Source: W0P28-013 sp963621145
GTDB lineage: Bacteria; Bacteroidota; Bacteroidia; Bacteroidales; Paludibacteraceae
NCBI GenBank assembly: GCA_963621145.1
Contig: CAVFDI010000001.1
Span: 118,907-182,906, forward strand
Direction of reading: 5' to 3'
DNA length: 64,000 nt
A program made the translations under genes and the position numbers. The notes under the pieces were generated by a model. The model was given only the letters and a program-made list of their open reading frames with translations. It was not told where the DNA came from and ran no database searches. Below, one piece after another: positions 42,751-51,731 of this stretch. Position 1 is the first letter of the stretch. Every line of letters begins with the position of its first letter.

Positions 42751-43467
42751 TTATCTTACAAGTATTTTGCTGATTTTGTTGCCTTGTTTCACAATGTTGA
42801 TGCCGCGTTGCAGCTGGTTGATGCGCTGTCCCGCGATGGTGTAGATCTTTACATCGGCTGCGTTCAGATCTATTTCGGTGGTGGTGATGGCGGTGGAAGT
42901 GCCGTCTGTCACGCGTTCCAAACGGAAATCGTCGAAAATAACATCAACGCCCTTTTTTACGCCAACGGAGACATTCAGTCTGCTGCCGTTGGTTGGTTTG
43001 GTTGTGGAAACTTTTTTCTCTTGCCAGCCTTCGCCAATGGTCAAATCCTGATTCAGTACATCGGCATCGTGTCCTTCGCTGCTCGGGGACTTGAAGGTCC
43101 ATTCGCTGTTCAGAAAGATGTCGCCTGCATTGCCCGAAATTACTTTGTAGTGAATGGTGAGTTCGTATTTCTGCCCATCCTCGTCGTCGAGCAGATTCAC
43201 CTCGTTTATGAGCGATGCTTGCGAAAATGTCAGTTTGCTGCCGTTCACATGCAAGGCTTGCGAACCGCTTACTATATCGGTAGTTTCGACCGATAGCGAC
43301 TCCAAGCCGCCATTCCACGTCCAATCTTCAAATTCGATAGAAGTCGTTCCAAAAATACTGGTACTTTTCGATGTTTCAAAATCGCCATTGCTTATCAGGT
43401 TTTCGGTGGCAAATGCGGGTGCAGCAGCCAAAAATGCGGCGGCTGCAAGGGTTGCTAACTTTTTCAT
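42751..43467 (-). CDS. Probable T9SS-secreted protein with carbohydrate-binding-like beta-sandwich
   Basis: The 238-residue protein has a signal peptide (MKKLATLAAAAFLAAAPAFA). One jelly-roll-like domain opens with ENLISNGDFETSKS and has GSQALHVNG near its middle, a pattern seen in carbohydrate-binding and DUF642-like modules. The C-terminal VKIYTIAGQRINQLQRGINI ending in ILVR is a short T9SS sorting signal. The ATG at 43467 precedes the signal peptide; the longer frame runs into a palindromic repeat. Substrate unknown. Confidence 0.78.
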   Translation of the reverse strand: MKKLATLAAAAFLAAAPAFATENLISNGDFETSKSTSIFGTTSIEFEDWTWNGGLESLSVETTDIVSGSQALHVNGSKLTFSQASLINEVNLLDDEDGQKYELTIHYKVISGNAGDIFLNSEWTFKSPSSEGHDADVLNQDLTIGEGWQEKKVSTTKPTNGSRLNVSVGVKKGVDVIFDDFRLERVTDGTSTAITTTEIDLNAADVKIYTIAGQRINQLQRGINIVKQGNKISKILVR

Positions 43468-43491
43468 GTTTTTCGGATTTTGTTTTGTAAA

Positions 43492-43519
43492 GTAGGGACG
43501 TGACATGTCGCGCCCCTAC
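43492..43519. repeat. Dispersed palindrome, GTAGGGACG family (copy)
   Basis: GTAGGGACGTGACATGTCGC continuing to CCCTAC is a 28-bp palindrome with two mismatched pairs. It is preceded by TTTGTAAA, as at 56954, and lies between two T9SS cargo genes. Confidence 0.8.
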
Positions 43520-43544
43520 CATGAATTGTGTTTCTTCAAAAAAA

Positions 43545-44735
43545 TTATTTCACAACTACTTTTGTAGTGATGTCGTTGGTTTTCACGGCATAAATGCCTT
43601 GTGGCAGGCTGATGACGATGTGCTCGGCGGCATTCAAACGTGCTACGCAAATGCCTGTGAGGCTGTAGATGGCTACATTGCTCGTGGCGTTATCGATGTG
43701 GAGCAGTCCGTCGGCAGAGTAGCAGAGCATTTCGCCATTTTGTGCAGTGGCGATGGCTGTGGTTGGGCCCTCGTCGGTTTTGGCGGTAATATCGGCTGCG
43801 GTGCGCGCGCGAATCACAAGACCCGTTCCGTAATAGCTAATTCCCACAACATCGGCTTTGGCAGGTTTTTCGGTACCAACCAGCGTGTTGTCGCTAGTTA
43901 AGTTGACATTTATTGTGGTTCCATCTTGCGAAATTTTGTTCTGACCTGCGACAAATTGCGCCTCGGTTTTGTCGAGTGTAACGCCTTCCACTTTCACTAA
44001 TTCCCACAGGTAATCGGCACCATTGTCGGTCAATTCTTTGAGCGTAACCACTTGTGGAGTGATTTCGTTGTTGTTGCTTACGATGGTAGGTTCTGCAAAA
44101 ATGTAAAATGAGTGTGCAACCTCTGTATTTTTCCAAAGCGAAATGTCCTTAATTTTATCACCTGACTTCACCGTAATAGTGTTAAATTCGTCAAGTCGCG
44201 CAGCACCAGTTGCATCTTCGATATAATAGAATTTCGTGGAACTTGGTTTCTCTATGTAGCTGACCACAACCTCGCCCGTAAGGAAAAGTAGTGTGTTTTC
44301 GTCTGCCGATTTTTCGGCCTCTTTCAGAGCGGCAATATTAGCGACTTTCACACGATTGTTTGCCGCCCAAGACGAAGAGACCACAACATCGTCTGCACCA
44401 TTTGATTTCAGCGTGATGCCTACCGACCCTTTGGCTCCTGTGCTTACGGGTTTCAGTGTCGCTGTAACAGTTACACCGCCTTCAGCTTCGGCGTCGTTTT
44501 TGCTGATAGTGCTGTGCGAGAGGGTAACTTCCGAATTGTCGCTCTCGAGTGTGATGTCGTCTGTAAGGTTTTTGCCCGATACGGTGAATGTGGCAGTGTA
44601 GGTTTCGTCGTTGTAAATCAAGTCGCCAAACGTGAGGATGCTCTCCGAAGAGACGATTTCAGGCGTTTTTGTGGTTTCGCCACCATCGCCTTCGCCACTG
44701 CTAGCGGGAAATAGGTCGGCCCATGCGGTGGCGAC
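43545..44735 (-). CDS. Probable T9SS-secreted multi-domain protein, C-terminal part
   Basis: About 396 residues are visible between the assembly gap and the stop at 43545. A beta-sandwich region (ILTFGDLIYNDETYTATFTV...VTLSHSTISKND) resembles Ig/BACON-like repeats. An OB-fold-like segment follows (VKVANIAALKEAEKSADEN...GEVVVSYIEKPSSTKFYYIE), as in DUF6359/DUF5689-type surface proteins. The end, VAIYSLTGICVARLNAAEHI to YAVKTNDITTKVVVK, is a T9SS sorting domain. The N-terminal part is lost in the gap at 44736-45490. A start fragment beyond the gap (45491-45521) may belong to the same gene, but the frame across Ns proves nothing. Confidence 0.75.
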   Translation of the reverse strand, partial: VATAWADLFPASSGEGDGGETTKTPEIVSSESILTFGDLIYNDETYTATFTVSGKNLTDDITLESDNSEVTLSHSTISKNDAEAEGGVTVTATLKPVSTGAKGSVGITLKSNGADDVVVSSSWAANNRVKVANIAALKEAEKSADENTLLFLTGEVVVSYIEKPSSTKFYYIEDATGAARLDEFNTITVKSGDKIKDISLWKNTEVAHSFYIFAEPTIVSNNNEITPQVVTLKELTDNGADYLWELVKVEGVTLDKTEAQFVAGQNKISQDGTTINVNLTSDNTLVGTEKPAKADVVGISYYGTGLVIRARTAADITAKTDEGPTTAIATAQNGEMLCYSADGLLHIDNATSNVAIYSLTGICVARLNAAEHIVISLPQGIYAVKTNDITTKVVVK

Positions 44736-45490
44736 NNNNNNNNNNNNNNNNNNNNNNNNNNNNNNNNNNNNNNNNNNNNNNNNNNNNNNNNNNNNNNNNN
44801 NNNNNNNNNNNNNNNNNNNNNNNNNNNNNNNNNNNNNNNNNNNNNNNNNNNNNNNNNNNNNNNNNNNNNNNNNNNNNNNNNNNNNNNNNNNNNNNNNNNN
44901 NNNNNNNNNNNNNNNNNNNNNNNNNNNNNNNNNNNNNNNNNNNNNNNNNNNNNNNNNNNNNNNNNNNNNNNNNNNNNNNNNNNNNNNNNNNNNNNNNNNN
45001 NNNNNNNNNNNNNNNNNNNNNNNNNNNNNNNNNNNNNNNNNNNNNNNNNNNNNNNNNNNNNNNNNNNNNNNNNNNNNNNNNNNNNNNNNNNNNNNNNNNN
45101 NNNNNNNNNNNNNNNNNNNNNNNNNNNNNNNNNNNNNNNNNNNNNNNNNNNNNNNNNNNNNNNNNNNNNNNNNNNNNNNNNNNNNNNNNNNNNNNNNNNN
45201 NNNNNNNNNNNNNNNNNNNNNNNNNNNNNNNNNNNNNNNNNNNNNNNNNNNNNNNNNNNNNNNNNNNNNNNNNNNNNNNNNNNNNNNNNNNNNNNNNNNN
45301 NNNNNNNNNNNNNNNNNNNNNNNNNNNNNNNNNNNNNNNNNNNNNNNNNNNNNNNNNNNNNNNNNNNNNNNNNNNNNNNNNNNNNNNNNNNNNNNNNNNN
45401 NNNNNNNNNNNNNNNNNNNNNNNNNNNNNNNNNNNNNNNNNNNNNNNNNNNNNNNNNNNNNNNNNNNNNNNNNNNNNNNNNNNNNNNNNN
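44736..45490. other. Assembly gap (755 N)
   Basis: The run interrupts the first T9SS cargo gene. Repeated beta-sandwich domains or a second copy of such a gene could explain why assembly failed here. Confidence 0.98.
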
Positions 45491-45521
45491 CGCTGCTGCG
45501 CAAAAAGTAAAAATGTTTCAT
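45491..45521 (-). CDS. N-terminal fragment of a probable cargo gene (MKHFYFLRSS)
   Basis: Ten codons from the ATG at 45521 look like the start of a signal peptide and run into the assembly gap. A TACCTTTG box lies 40-47 bp upstream. It is most simply the 5' end of the gene ending at 43545. Confidence 0.55.
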
Positions 45522-45560
45522 ACTGAAAAATTTTTTGGTGAAAAATTTAAATTATCGCGG

Positions 45561-45568
45561 CAAAGGTA
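45561..45568 (-). promoter_or_regulatory. Candidate -7 box for the T9SS cargo gene cluster
   Basis: The minus strand reads TACCTTTG, an exact TAnnTTTG match, 40 bp ahead of the ATG at 45521. The remaining 180 bp up to the next gene hold AAATCTAGAAATTCAGAAATC-like words only. Confidence 0.6.
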
Positions 45569-45751
45569 CGCAAATAATTACAAAATCAAACATTTTTGCC
45601 TATTTGTATGTTGTAAAACATATTTCTGGCGTCAATTTTTGAGATGACAGTGTAAGGAGGGTGTGGTTTTTATGCTGTACAACATAAAATAAGACTCCCC
45701 AAAAACTTCTTAAGCAGAAATCTAGAAATTCAGAAATCAGAAACCAGAAAT

Positions 45752-47539
45752 TTACGCATACATCTCGTCGATGAGTTGATGGTAGTGCTGTTGAATGGCG
45801 GCGCGGCGCAGTTTCAGTGTGGTGGTGAGTTCGCCCGATTCTATCGAAAAAGCCTCTTTTATCAGGCGGAAACGCTTAATTTTTTCGTATTCGGCCATGT
45901 CGCTTTGTAGCGCGGCTATGCGTTCTGCCACAAACGCCATCACTTGCGCATTGGTTAGCAGTTCGTCGATGCGCGTGTAGGCTATCTGCTTTTGGCGGGC
46001 AAAGGTGGCTATTGCGTCGAGGTTGGGTGCGATGATGGCGGTTACAAAATTGCGATTGTCGCCAATCACTGCCACTTGGTGGAACAGGCTGTCGCTGCAG
46101 AGGCGCGTCTCTATTTGCTGCGGCGCAATGTATTTGCCGTTCGATGTTTTGAAAAGGTCTTTCAGGCGGTCGGTCATGTAGAGCGTGCGCCCCTCGAGCC
46201 GTCCCATGTCGCCCGTGCGCAACCAGCCATCGGCAAAGGCTTGGCGCGTGGCTTCGGGCTTGTGGTAGTAGCCTTCGGTGACGGTGGCGCCGCGCACCAG
46301 AATCTCGTTGTCGTCGCCAATTTTCACCTCTATGCCGTCGATAATTGTCCCAACCGAGCCAATCACAAAGTCGCGGTCGGGGAAGACGCTCACTGTGGCG
46401 CAGGTTTCGGTCAATCCGTAGCCGTAGTAGAGTGGTACGCCTACGCTTCGGAAAAAGAGCAGATTGCGGTCGCTTGCGGCTGCTCCAGCCACGGGAAAAA
46501 TGCGCCCTTGGTCGATGCCGATGCGCTGTTTCAATTTTTTGAAAATGAGGCGATTGGCGAGCCTGTAGCGCGCCCAAAGTCGTAGTGGCGCACGTCGACC
46601 AGCGCGTCGGTAGTCGAGGTTGTAGCGTCGTCCCACATCGATGGCCCACGCCATGATGCCTTTTTTCAGTGGCGAATATTTTTCGAAATGTTGGTGCGCT
46701 GCTATTGCTACTTTCTCCCAATAGCGCGGCACGTTGCACATGAGCGTTGGATGCACACTGAGCATGGTTTGCTGAATGTCGGCTGGGCGTTCGTTCAGAT
46801 AGATTTTGGCGTCGAGCGTGAGCAGTAGGTAGACGAACATGCGTTCGAAAATGTGCGATAGCGGCAGGAACGACACCGAGCGATCTTTTCGTCCGATGGT
46901 CGGGAATCGCTCCGAGTTGATGCGCATGGCTTCCGATAGTTGGCGGTGGCGAATGATGGTTCCTTTGGGTTCGCCTGTGGTGCCCGAGGTGTAGAGAATT
47001 ATTGCCAAGTCGTCGTCGCTGGCATGTTTGCGGCGATGTTCGGCAGTTTTTCTTGCTTCGTCGTTGCGTCCGGCATTTATAAAATCGGAAAAATGCATGG
47101 CGCACTCTTCGCCTCGCAGATTGGTGCTGGCGTCGAATGCTACGATGTGTTTCAGGGTTGGAATATGCTCTTTAGCTTGTAGTGCGCGGTCGAATTGCTG
47201 CTGATCGCCCACACAAAGCAGTGGCATGGCAGTGTCGTTGGCAATGTAGGCTATCTGTTCGGCCGACATGGTGGCGTGAATTGGCACGCTCACGGCGCGG
47301 TTGGCGAAATTGGCGAAATCTACCACAATGCACTGCGGTTTGTTGAGTGAGCAGATGCCGATGTTGGCGTGCGGCTCTATGCCGAATGCAGCCATGGCGG
47401 CGGCTGTTTGGTCGATGCTGTCGCTCAGTTCGTTCCATGTGAGCCCAATCCAGCGACCAAGCGAATGGTCGTGGTAGAACAGCGCGCGGTGGTTGCCGCG
47501 TTTACGCTTTTTTTTGTGTGGAAGATCGGCGAAATGCAT
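45752..47539 (-). CDS. Long-chain fatty acid-CoA ligase (AMP-binding)
   Basis: The 595-residue protein activates fatty acids with ATP and CoA. It has the AMP-binding signature ILYTSGTTGEPKGTIIRHRQ, the LPLSHIFERMFVYLLL segment and YYGYGLTETCATVSVF. The adenylate-forming hinge appears as GWLRTGDMGRLEGRTLYMTD, followed by RLKDLFKTSNGKYIAPQQIE. It fits the FadD15-type long-chain family common in Bacteroidota. The start is placed at the ATG at 47539 (MHFADLPHKKKRKRG). A longer apparent frame runs into the N gap and cannot be relied on. Its upstream region is lost in that gap. Confidence 0.93.
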   Translation of the reverse strand: MHFADLPHKKKRKRGNHRALFYHDHSLGRWIGLTWNELSDSIDQTAAAMAAFGIEPHANIGICSLNKPQCIVVDFANFANRAVSVPIHATMSAEQIAYIANDTAMPLLCVGDQQQFDRALQAKEHIPTLKHIVAFDASTNLRGEECAMHFSDFINAGRNDEARKTAEHRRKHASDDDLAIILYTSGTTGEPKGTIIRHRQLSEAMRINSERFPTIGRKDRSVSFLPLSHIFERMFVYLLLTLDAKIYLNERPADIQQTMLSVHPTLMCNVPRYWEKVAIAAHQHFEKYSPLKKGIMAWAIDVGRRYNLDYRRAGRRAPLRLWARYRLANRLIFKKLKQRIGIDQGRIFPVAGAAASDRNLLFFRSVGVPLYYGYGLTETCATVSVFPDRDFVIGSVGTIIDGIEVKIGDDNEILVRGATVTEGYYHKPEATRQAFADGWLRTGDMGRLEGRTLYMTDRLKDLFKTSNGKYIAPQQIETRLCSDSLFHQVAVIGDNRNFVTAIIAPNLDAIATFARQKQIAYTRIDELLTNAQVMAFVAERIAALQSDMAEYEKIKRFRLIKEAFSIESGELTTTLKLRRAAIQQHYHQLIDEMYA

Positions 47540-47613
47540 TTTTTTTGTGGTATTTGTTGGTTTGTGCGTTACATTGCTTACTGCGTGTTTGCAGTGTCCC
47601 GTCTTTTGTCTTT

Positions 47614-48496
47614 NNNNNNNNNNNNNNNNNNNNNNNNNNNNNNNNNNNNNNNNNNNNNNNNNNNNNNNNNNNNNNNNNNNNNNNNNNNNNNNNNNNNNNN
47701 NNNNNNNNNNNNNNNNNNNNNNNNNNNNNNNNNNNNNNNNNNNNNNNNNNNNNNNNNNNNNNNNNNNNNNNNNNNNNNNNNNNNNNNNNNNNNNNNNNNN
47801 NNNNNNNNNNNNNNNNNNNNNNNNNNNNNNNNNNNNNNNNNNNNNNNNNNNNNNNNNNNNNNNNNNNNNNNNNNNNNNNNNNNNNNNNNNNNNNNNNNNN
47901 NNNNNNNNNNNNNNNNNNNNNNNNNNNNNNNNNNNNNNNNNNNNNNNNNNNNNNNNNNNNNNNNNNNNNNNNNNNNNNNNNNNNNNNNNNNNNNNNNNNN
48001 NNNNNNNNNNNNNNNNNNNNNNNNNNNNNNNNNNNNNNNNNNNNNNNNNNNNNNNNNNNNNNNNNNNNNNNNNNNNNNNNNNNNNNNNNNNNNNNNNNNN
48101 NNNNNNNNNNNNNNNNNNNNNNNNNNNNNNNNNNNNNNNNNNNNNNNNNNNNNNNNNNNNNNNNNNNNNNNNNNNNNNNNNNNNNNNNNNNNNNNNNNNN
48201 NNNNNNNNNNNNNNNNNNNNNNNNNNNNNNNNNNNNNNNNNNNNNNNNNNNNNNNNNNNNNNNNNNNNNNNNNNNNNNNNNNNNNNNNNNNNNNNNNNNN
48301 NNNNNNNNNNNNNNNNNNNNNNNNNNNNNNNNNNNNNNNNNNNNNNNNNNNNNNNNNNNNNNNNNNNNNNNNNNNNNNNNNNNNNNNNNNNNNNNNNNNN
48401 NNNNNNNNNNNNNNNNNNNNNNNNNNNNNNNNNNNNNNNNNNNNNNNNNNNNNNNNNNNNNNNNNNNNNNNNNNNNNNNNNNNNNNNNNNNNNNNN
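47614..48496. other. Assembly gap (883 N) with repeat flanks
   Basis: The 1.2-kb interval between the ligase start (47539) and the M16 peptidase stop (48720) is mostly Ns. The left flank ends in CGTCTTTTGTCTTT words and the right flank begins TGAGAAGTTAGTAGTTAGAAG, both from the dispersed word set. No gene is visible in the remaining sequence, but one could be hidden in the gap. Confidence 0.95.
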
Positions 48497-48627
48497 TGAG
48501 AAGTTAGTAGTTAGAAGTGGTTGGCATAGTTCGATAGGTTTGCCGTTGCAAATTTTTAAATGAAAAATAGAATTTTGCAAGTTACTCGCAAAATTACCAC
48601 TTTTCGCGAAATCTACCAAAACAACAA

Positions 48628-48649
48628 AGGCGAAACCGAAGTTCCGCCT
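48628..48649 (-). terminator. Candidate terminator after the M16 peptidase gene
   Basis: AGGCGAAACCGAAGTTCCGC with its closing CT forms a hairpin with a CGAA loop and one mismatch. On the minus strand it is followed by TTGTTGTTTT. It lies 70 bp past the peptidase stop. Confidence 0.5.
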
Positions 48650-48719
48650 CTGTATTGTTTTTTTCTGCGGGTAGGTTCAAAAAATTATCTTCGCCAGAAT
48701 TTTTAGAATCTGCCTGCAA

Positions 48720-51581
48720 TCAATCTGCAATTTTTGTATCGCTGGCTTCTTGTACTGCGGGAGTCGCATTGTCGAGCGGCTCGGGCAGCATCACAACTTC
48801 GAGAATGTTGCCTTGCTCAACAAGGGCTTTCAGCGTGTTTTGAATGGTCTCGCTGGTGATAGCCTCCACGGTAGCGCGGTAATTCTCCACATAGTTATCG
48901 CCATTTATGTAGTAGCGATAGAGAATGGTGTTGTCCCAATAGTCGTTCTTCTCCAGATCTTCGTCGAAACTCTTCAGCAAAATCTCTTTCTCTTTGGTCA
49001 AGTCGCTGGCAAGCGGACCATTTGCGACTATGGTGTTGATCTCTTCGTGGATTATTGCCATCAGTTTTTCTTGTTTTTCGGGGTCGGTGTCGAACTGCAT
49101 TATGAGTCTGGCTTCGCTTGTCGGACGCTCGCTCACATAGCCCACGCAGCCTACGCCGTACGAGCCGCCTTCGCGCTCGCGAATGCTCTCGAGGTAGCGG
49201 GTCGACAGAATGTTACCAATCAGGTTCATGGCAATGCGATTTTGCAAGTTGTATTCCATCGGGGCGTTGTACATGATGCGGTTGCTGGCGGTGTGTGTGG
49301 TCATTGGGCGTGTGAAGTAGTTTTTCACAATGCCTTTTGGCGTGTGCATGCCGTTGTCGACATATTTTTCGTGATGGCGGCTGTTGCCTTTTATTCCGCC
49401 AATCCATTTGCAGATGGCTTGTTGCGTGGCTTCGTCGTCGGGGTCGATGTTACCCGTGAAGAAGAATGTGAAATCGGCTGGGTTAGCAAAACGCTGTTTG
49501 TACAGTTCGATGGCGCGCAGTTGGTCAACTTTTTTGATGGTGTTGGCATCGAAAATGATGGCGCGTTCGCTGTGGTCTACTTGCATCACATTGATGGAGT
49601 CGTAGAAAGCGGTTTTGGGCTCGCTCTCGCGGTTGCTCACCACGGTTTGGTACATTCCCATCAGGGCACTGAAGGCTTCGTCGTCGCGGCGTGGCGCAGT
49701 GAATTGCAGGTAGGTCAGTTGCAGCATGGTTTCAAAATCTTTCACCGACGAGTTGCCATCGATGCCCTCGCTGTCGTCGTCGATAGAGGCCGAAACTGCA
49801 GCGTTTTTGCCTGTGAGCAGTTTTTGCAGTTGCGTGTACGAGAATTTGCCCAGACCATTTTGTGCTACCACTTGCGTCATTACAGTGGCAGAGGGCAGAT
49901 CTTTGGTCTCGACCATCGACAAGCCGCCTTCGCTGTGAGCAGTCATTAATATTTCATCGTTTTTGAATTGCGTGGGTTTCAATACCACTTTTGCACCGTT
50001 ACTCAATGTCCATTCGGTAGTTCCGAGCGATTCGTTTTTCGTTGTCGAAACTATTTTACCTGCTTTCGGCTCTTTTTTCACCAGCGGCTCATCAATTTTT
50101 TCGTCGGTTGGAGCAGCAATTTCGCTGTTTTCAACTTCGGCAAGAATGGCGCGAACCTCGTCTTCGGTGGGCATTGGCGCATTTTCAGGGCCGAGAATGC
50201 TCACTACCAAATTGGTGTCCGAAATGTAGGCTTCGAGCATTTGGTTGAGCGAGTAAGCATTGATTTGTGGCAGGAATTTCTGCGCAAAATTGTACTCTTC
50301 GGCTATGCCAACCATTGGTTCGTGATCAAGATAGTGGCGAATGCATTCGAGCGAAATGGCGCCGTTTTTGCGATTGTTGCGATCGTTGTAGGCCTTTTCG
50401 TAACTGCTGAGCAGGTCAGCTTTGGCGCGCTCCAGTTCCGATTCGGTGATGCCGTAGCGTTTCAGGCGCAGAGCTTCGGTGTAGAGGTCGCGCACGGTGG
50501 CTTTCTCCTCGTTGTTTTTGGCAACGCCGATAAACATGAACTCATCTTCCAACTTGGTGCAAGCGTAGTTGTAGCCAGCGCCAGCAACCACAAACGAGGC
50601 GGTCGGTTTCGATGTGATCTCATTGATACGGTAGCTGATGACTTGGTCGATAAGGCTGTTTTCGAGGTCGATGGCCAAGCCTTGCAGCGATAGACGCAGC
50701 TGAGCTGGCAGCGCACGGTGTTTCCACTCGAATTCGATGCGCGAATATTGCGATTCTTTGTCGGTGTAGACTACTACGATTGGTTCGTGGTTGTTGCCGA
50801 AACCGTAGGCTGTGCGTTCGCCACGATTGGCGCGCGCTGGCACATTTGCCCAGAGGTTTTTAATTTTTGCTTCGATGGCATCGACATCGATATCGCCAAC
50901 TACTACAATTGCCTGAAGATCAGGACCATACCATTTTTTGTAGTAAGCGCGCAGAGCATCGTAGCTGAAGTTGTTGATTACGGCTGTGTCGCCTATCACA
51001 TCGCGTTTGGCATATTGCGAACCTGGATATTTCAGGCGGTTGCCCTCTTTCCACATGCGACGATCGGCATCGGCACCTGTGCGCCACTCTTCGCGGATAA
51101 CACCGCGTTCGGCATCAATCTCGTCGCCCAGCAGCGACAGACCGCACGACCAATCGTGCAGCACCAGCAGTGCCGAATCGACAATGCCTTCGCGCGTGGT
51201 TGGCACGTTGCTCAGGCGGTAAACCGTCTCGTCGAGCGAGGTGTAGGCGTTGATGTCGCCACCAAAACTTACGCCCACCGATTCAAAATAGTTGATTATG
51301 CCTTTCCCGGGGAAATGCTCGGTGCCGTTGAAGGCCATGTGCTCGAGGAAGTGCGCTAAACCGTTCTGGTTGTCCTCTTCGAGAATTGCGCCCACGCCTT
51401 GTGCAATGCGGAATTCGGCGCGTTGTTTTGGTTGCTCGTTGTGGCAGATGTAGTAGGTCAAGCCATTTTCGAGTTGCCCACAGCGCACATTCGGGTCGAT
51501 GGGCATTGGTTGCAAGATTTGTGCCGATAGCGTTGCTACAGCACCTACGGCCAAAGCCGCAAAAATCATAATCTTTTTCAT
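48720..51581 (-). CDS. M16-family zinc metallopeptidase (pitrilysin-like)
   Basis: The 953-residue exported protein (signal peptide ending near LSAQ, residue 21) has the inverted zinc motif HFLEH (His77, Glu80, His81) followed by MAFNGTEHFPGKG. A distal glutamate helix (DAERGVIREEW) completes the site. Two M16 halves and two inactive M16C-like halves make up the length, as in bacterial pitrilysins of 900-950 residues. It probably degrades peptides in the periplasm. A TTACTTTG box at 51624-51631 is a possible promoter. Confidence 0.93.
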   Translation of the reverse strand: MKKIMIFAALAVGAVATLSAQILQPMPIDPNVRCGQLENGLTYYICHNEQPKQRAEFRIAQGVGAILEEDNQNGLAHFLEHMAFNGTEHFPGKGIINYFESVGVSFGGDINAYTSLDETVYRLSNVPTTREGIVDSALLVLHDWSCGLSLLGDEIDAERGVIREEWRTGADADRRMWKEGNRLKYPGSQYAKRDVIGDTAVINNFSYDALRAYYKKWYGPDLQAIVVVGDIDVDAIEAKIKNLWANVPARANRGERTAYGFGNNHEPIVVVYTDKESQYSRIEFEWKHRALPAQLRLSLQGLAIDLENSLIDQVISYRINEITSKPTASFVVAGAGYNYACTKLEDEFMFIGVAKNNEEKATVRDLYTEALRLKRYGITESELERAKADLLSSYEKAYNDRNNRKNGAISLECIRHYLDHEPMVGIAEEYNFAQKFLPQINAYSLNQMLEAYISDTNLVVSILGPENAPMPTEDEVRAILAEVENSEIAAPTDEKIDEPLVKKEPKAGKIVSTTKNESLGTTEWTLSNGAKVVLKPTQFKNDEILMTAHSEGGLSMVETKDLPSATVMTQVVAQNGLGKFSYTQLQKLLTGKNAAVSASIDDDSEGIDGNSSVKDFETMLQLTYLQFTAPRRDDEAFSALMGMYQTVVSNRESEPKTAFYDSINVMQVDHSERAIIFDANTIKKVDQLRAIELYKQRFANPADFTFFFTGNIDPDDEATQQAICKWIGGIKGNSRHHEKYVDNGMHTPKGIVKNYFTRPMTTHTASNRIMYNAPMEYNLQNRIAMNLIGNILSTRYLESIREREGGSYGVGCVGYVSERPTSEARLIMQFDTDPEKQEKLMAIIHEEINTIVANGPLASDLTKEKEILLKSFDEDLEKNDYWDNTILYRYYINGDNYVENYRATVEAITSETIQNTLKALVEQGNILEVVMLPEPLDNATPAVQEASDTKIAD

Positions 51582-51623
51582 CTTAAAAACGAATTTACAA
51601 ATCTATGTTCTTGTTTCGGTCTG

Positions 51624-51631
51624 CAAAGTAA
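51624..51631 (-). promoter_or_regulatory. Possible -7 box for the M16 peptidase gene
   Basis: The minus strand reads TTACTTTG, one base from TAnnTTTG, about 45 bp ahead of the ATG. The spacer beyond it includes ATTCGATGATTCGATGATTC tandem words at about 51697-51730. Confidence 0.4.
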
Positions 51632-51731
51632 AAATTTTTTTTTGAAACCGCCAAATTTTTTATCGAAAAACGATAAATTCAATCACTCTCTCATTCAATA
51701 ATTCGATGATTCGATGATTCAATGATTCGAT

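Noticed and set aside
43545..45521. One continuous 658-codon gene across the N-run
   Set aside because: Reading through Ns proves nothing. The two ends may be one gene, but they are reported separately.
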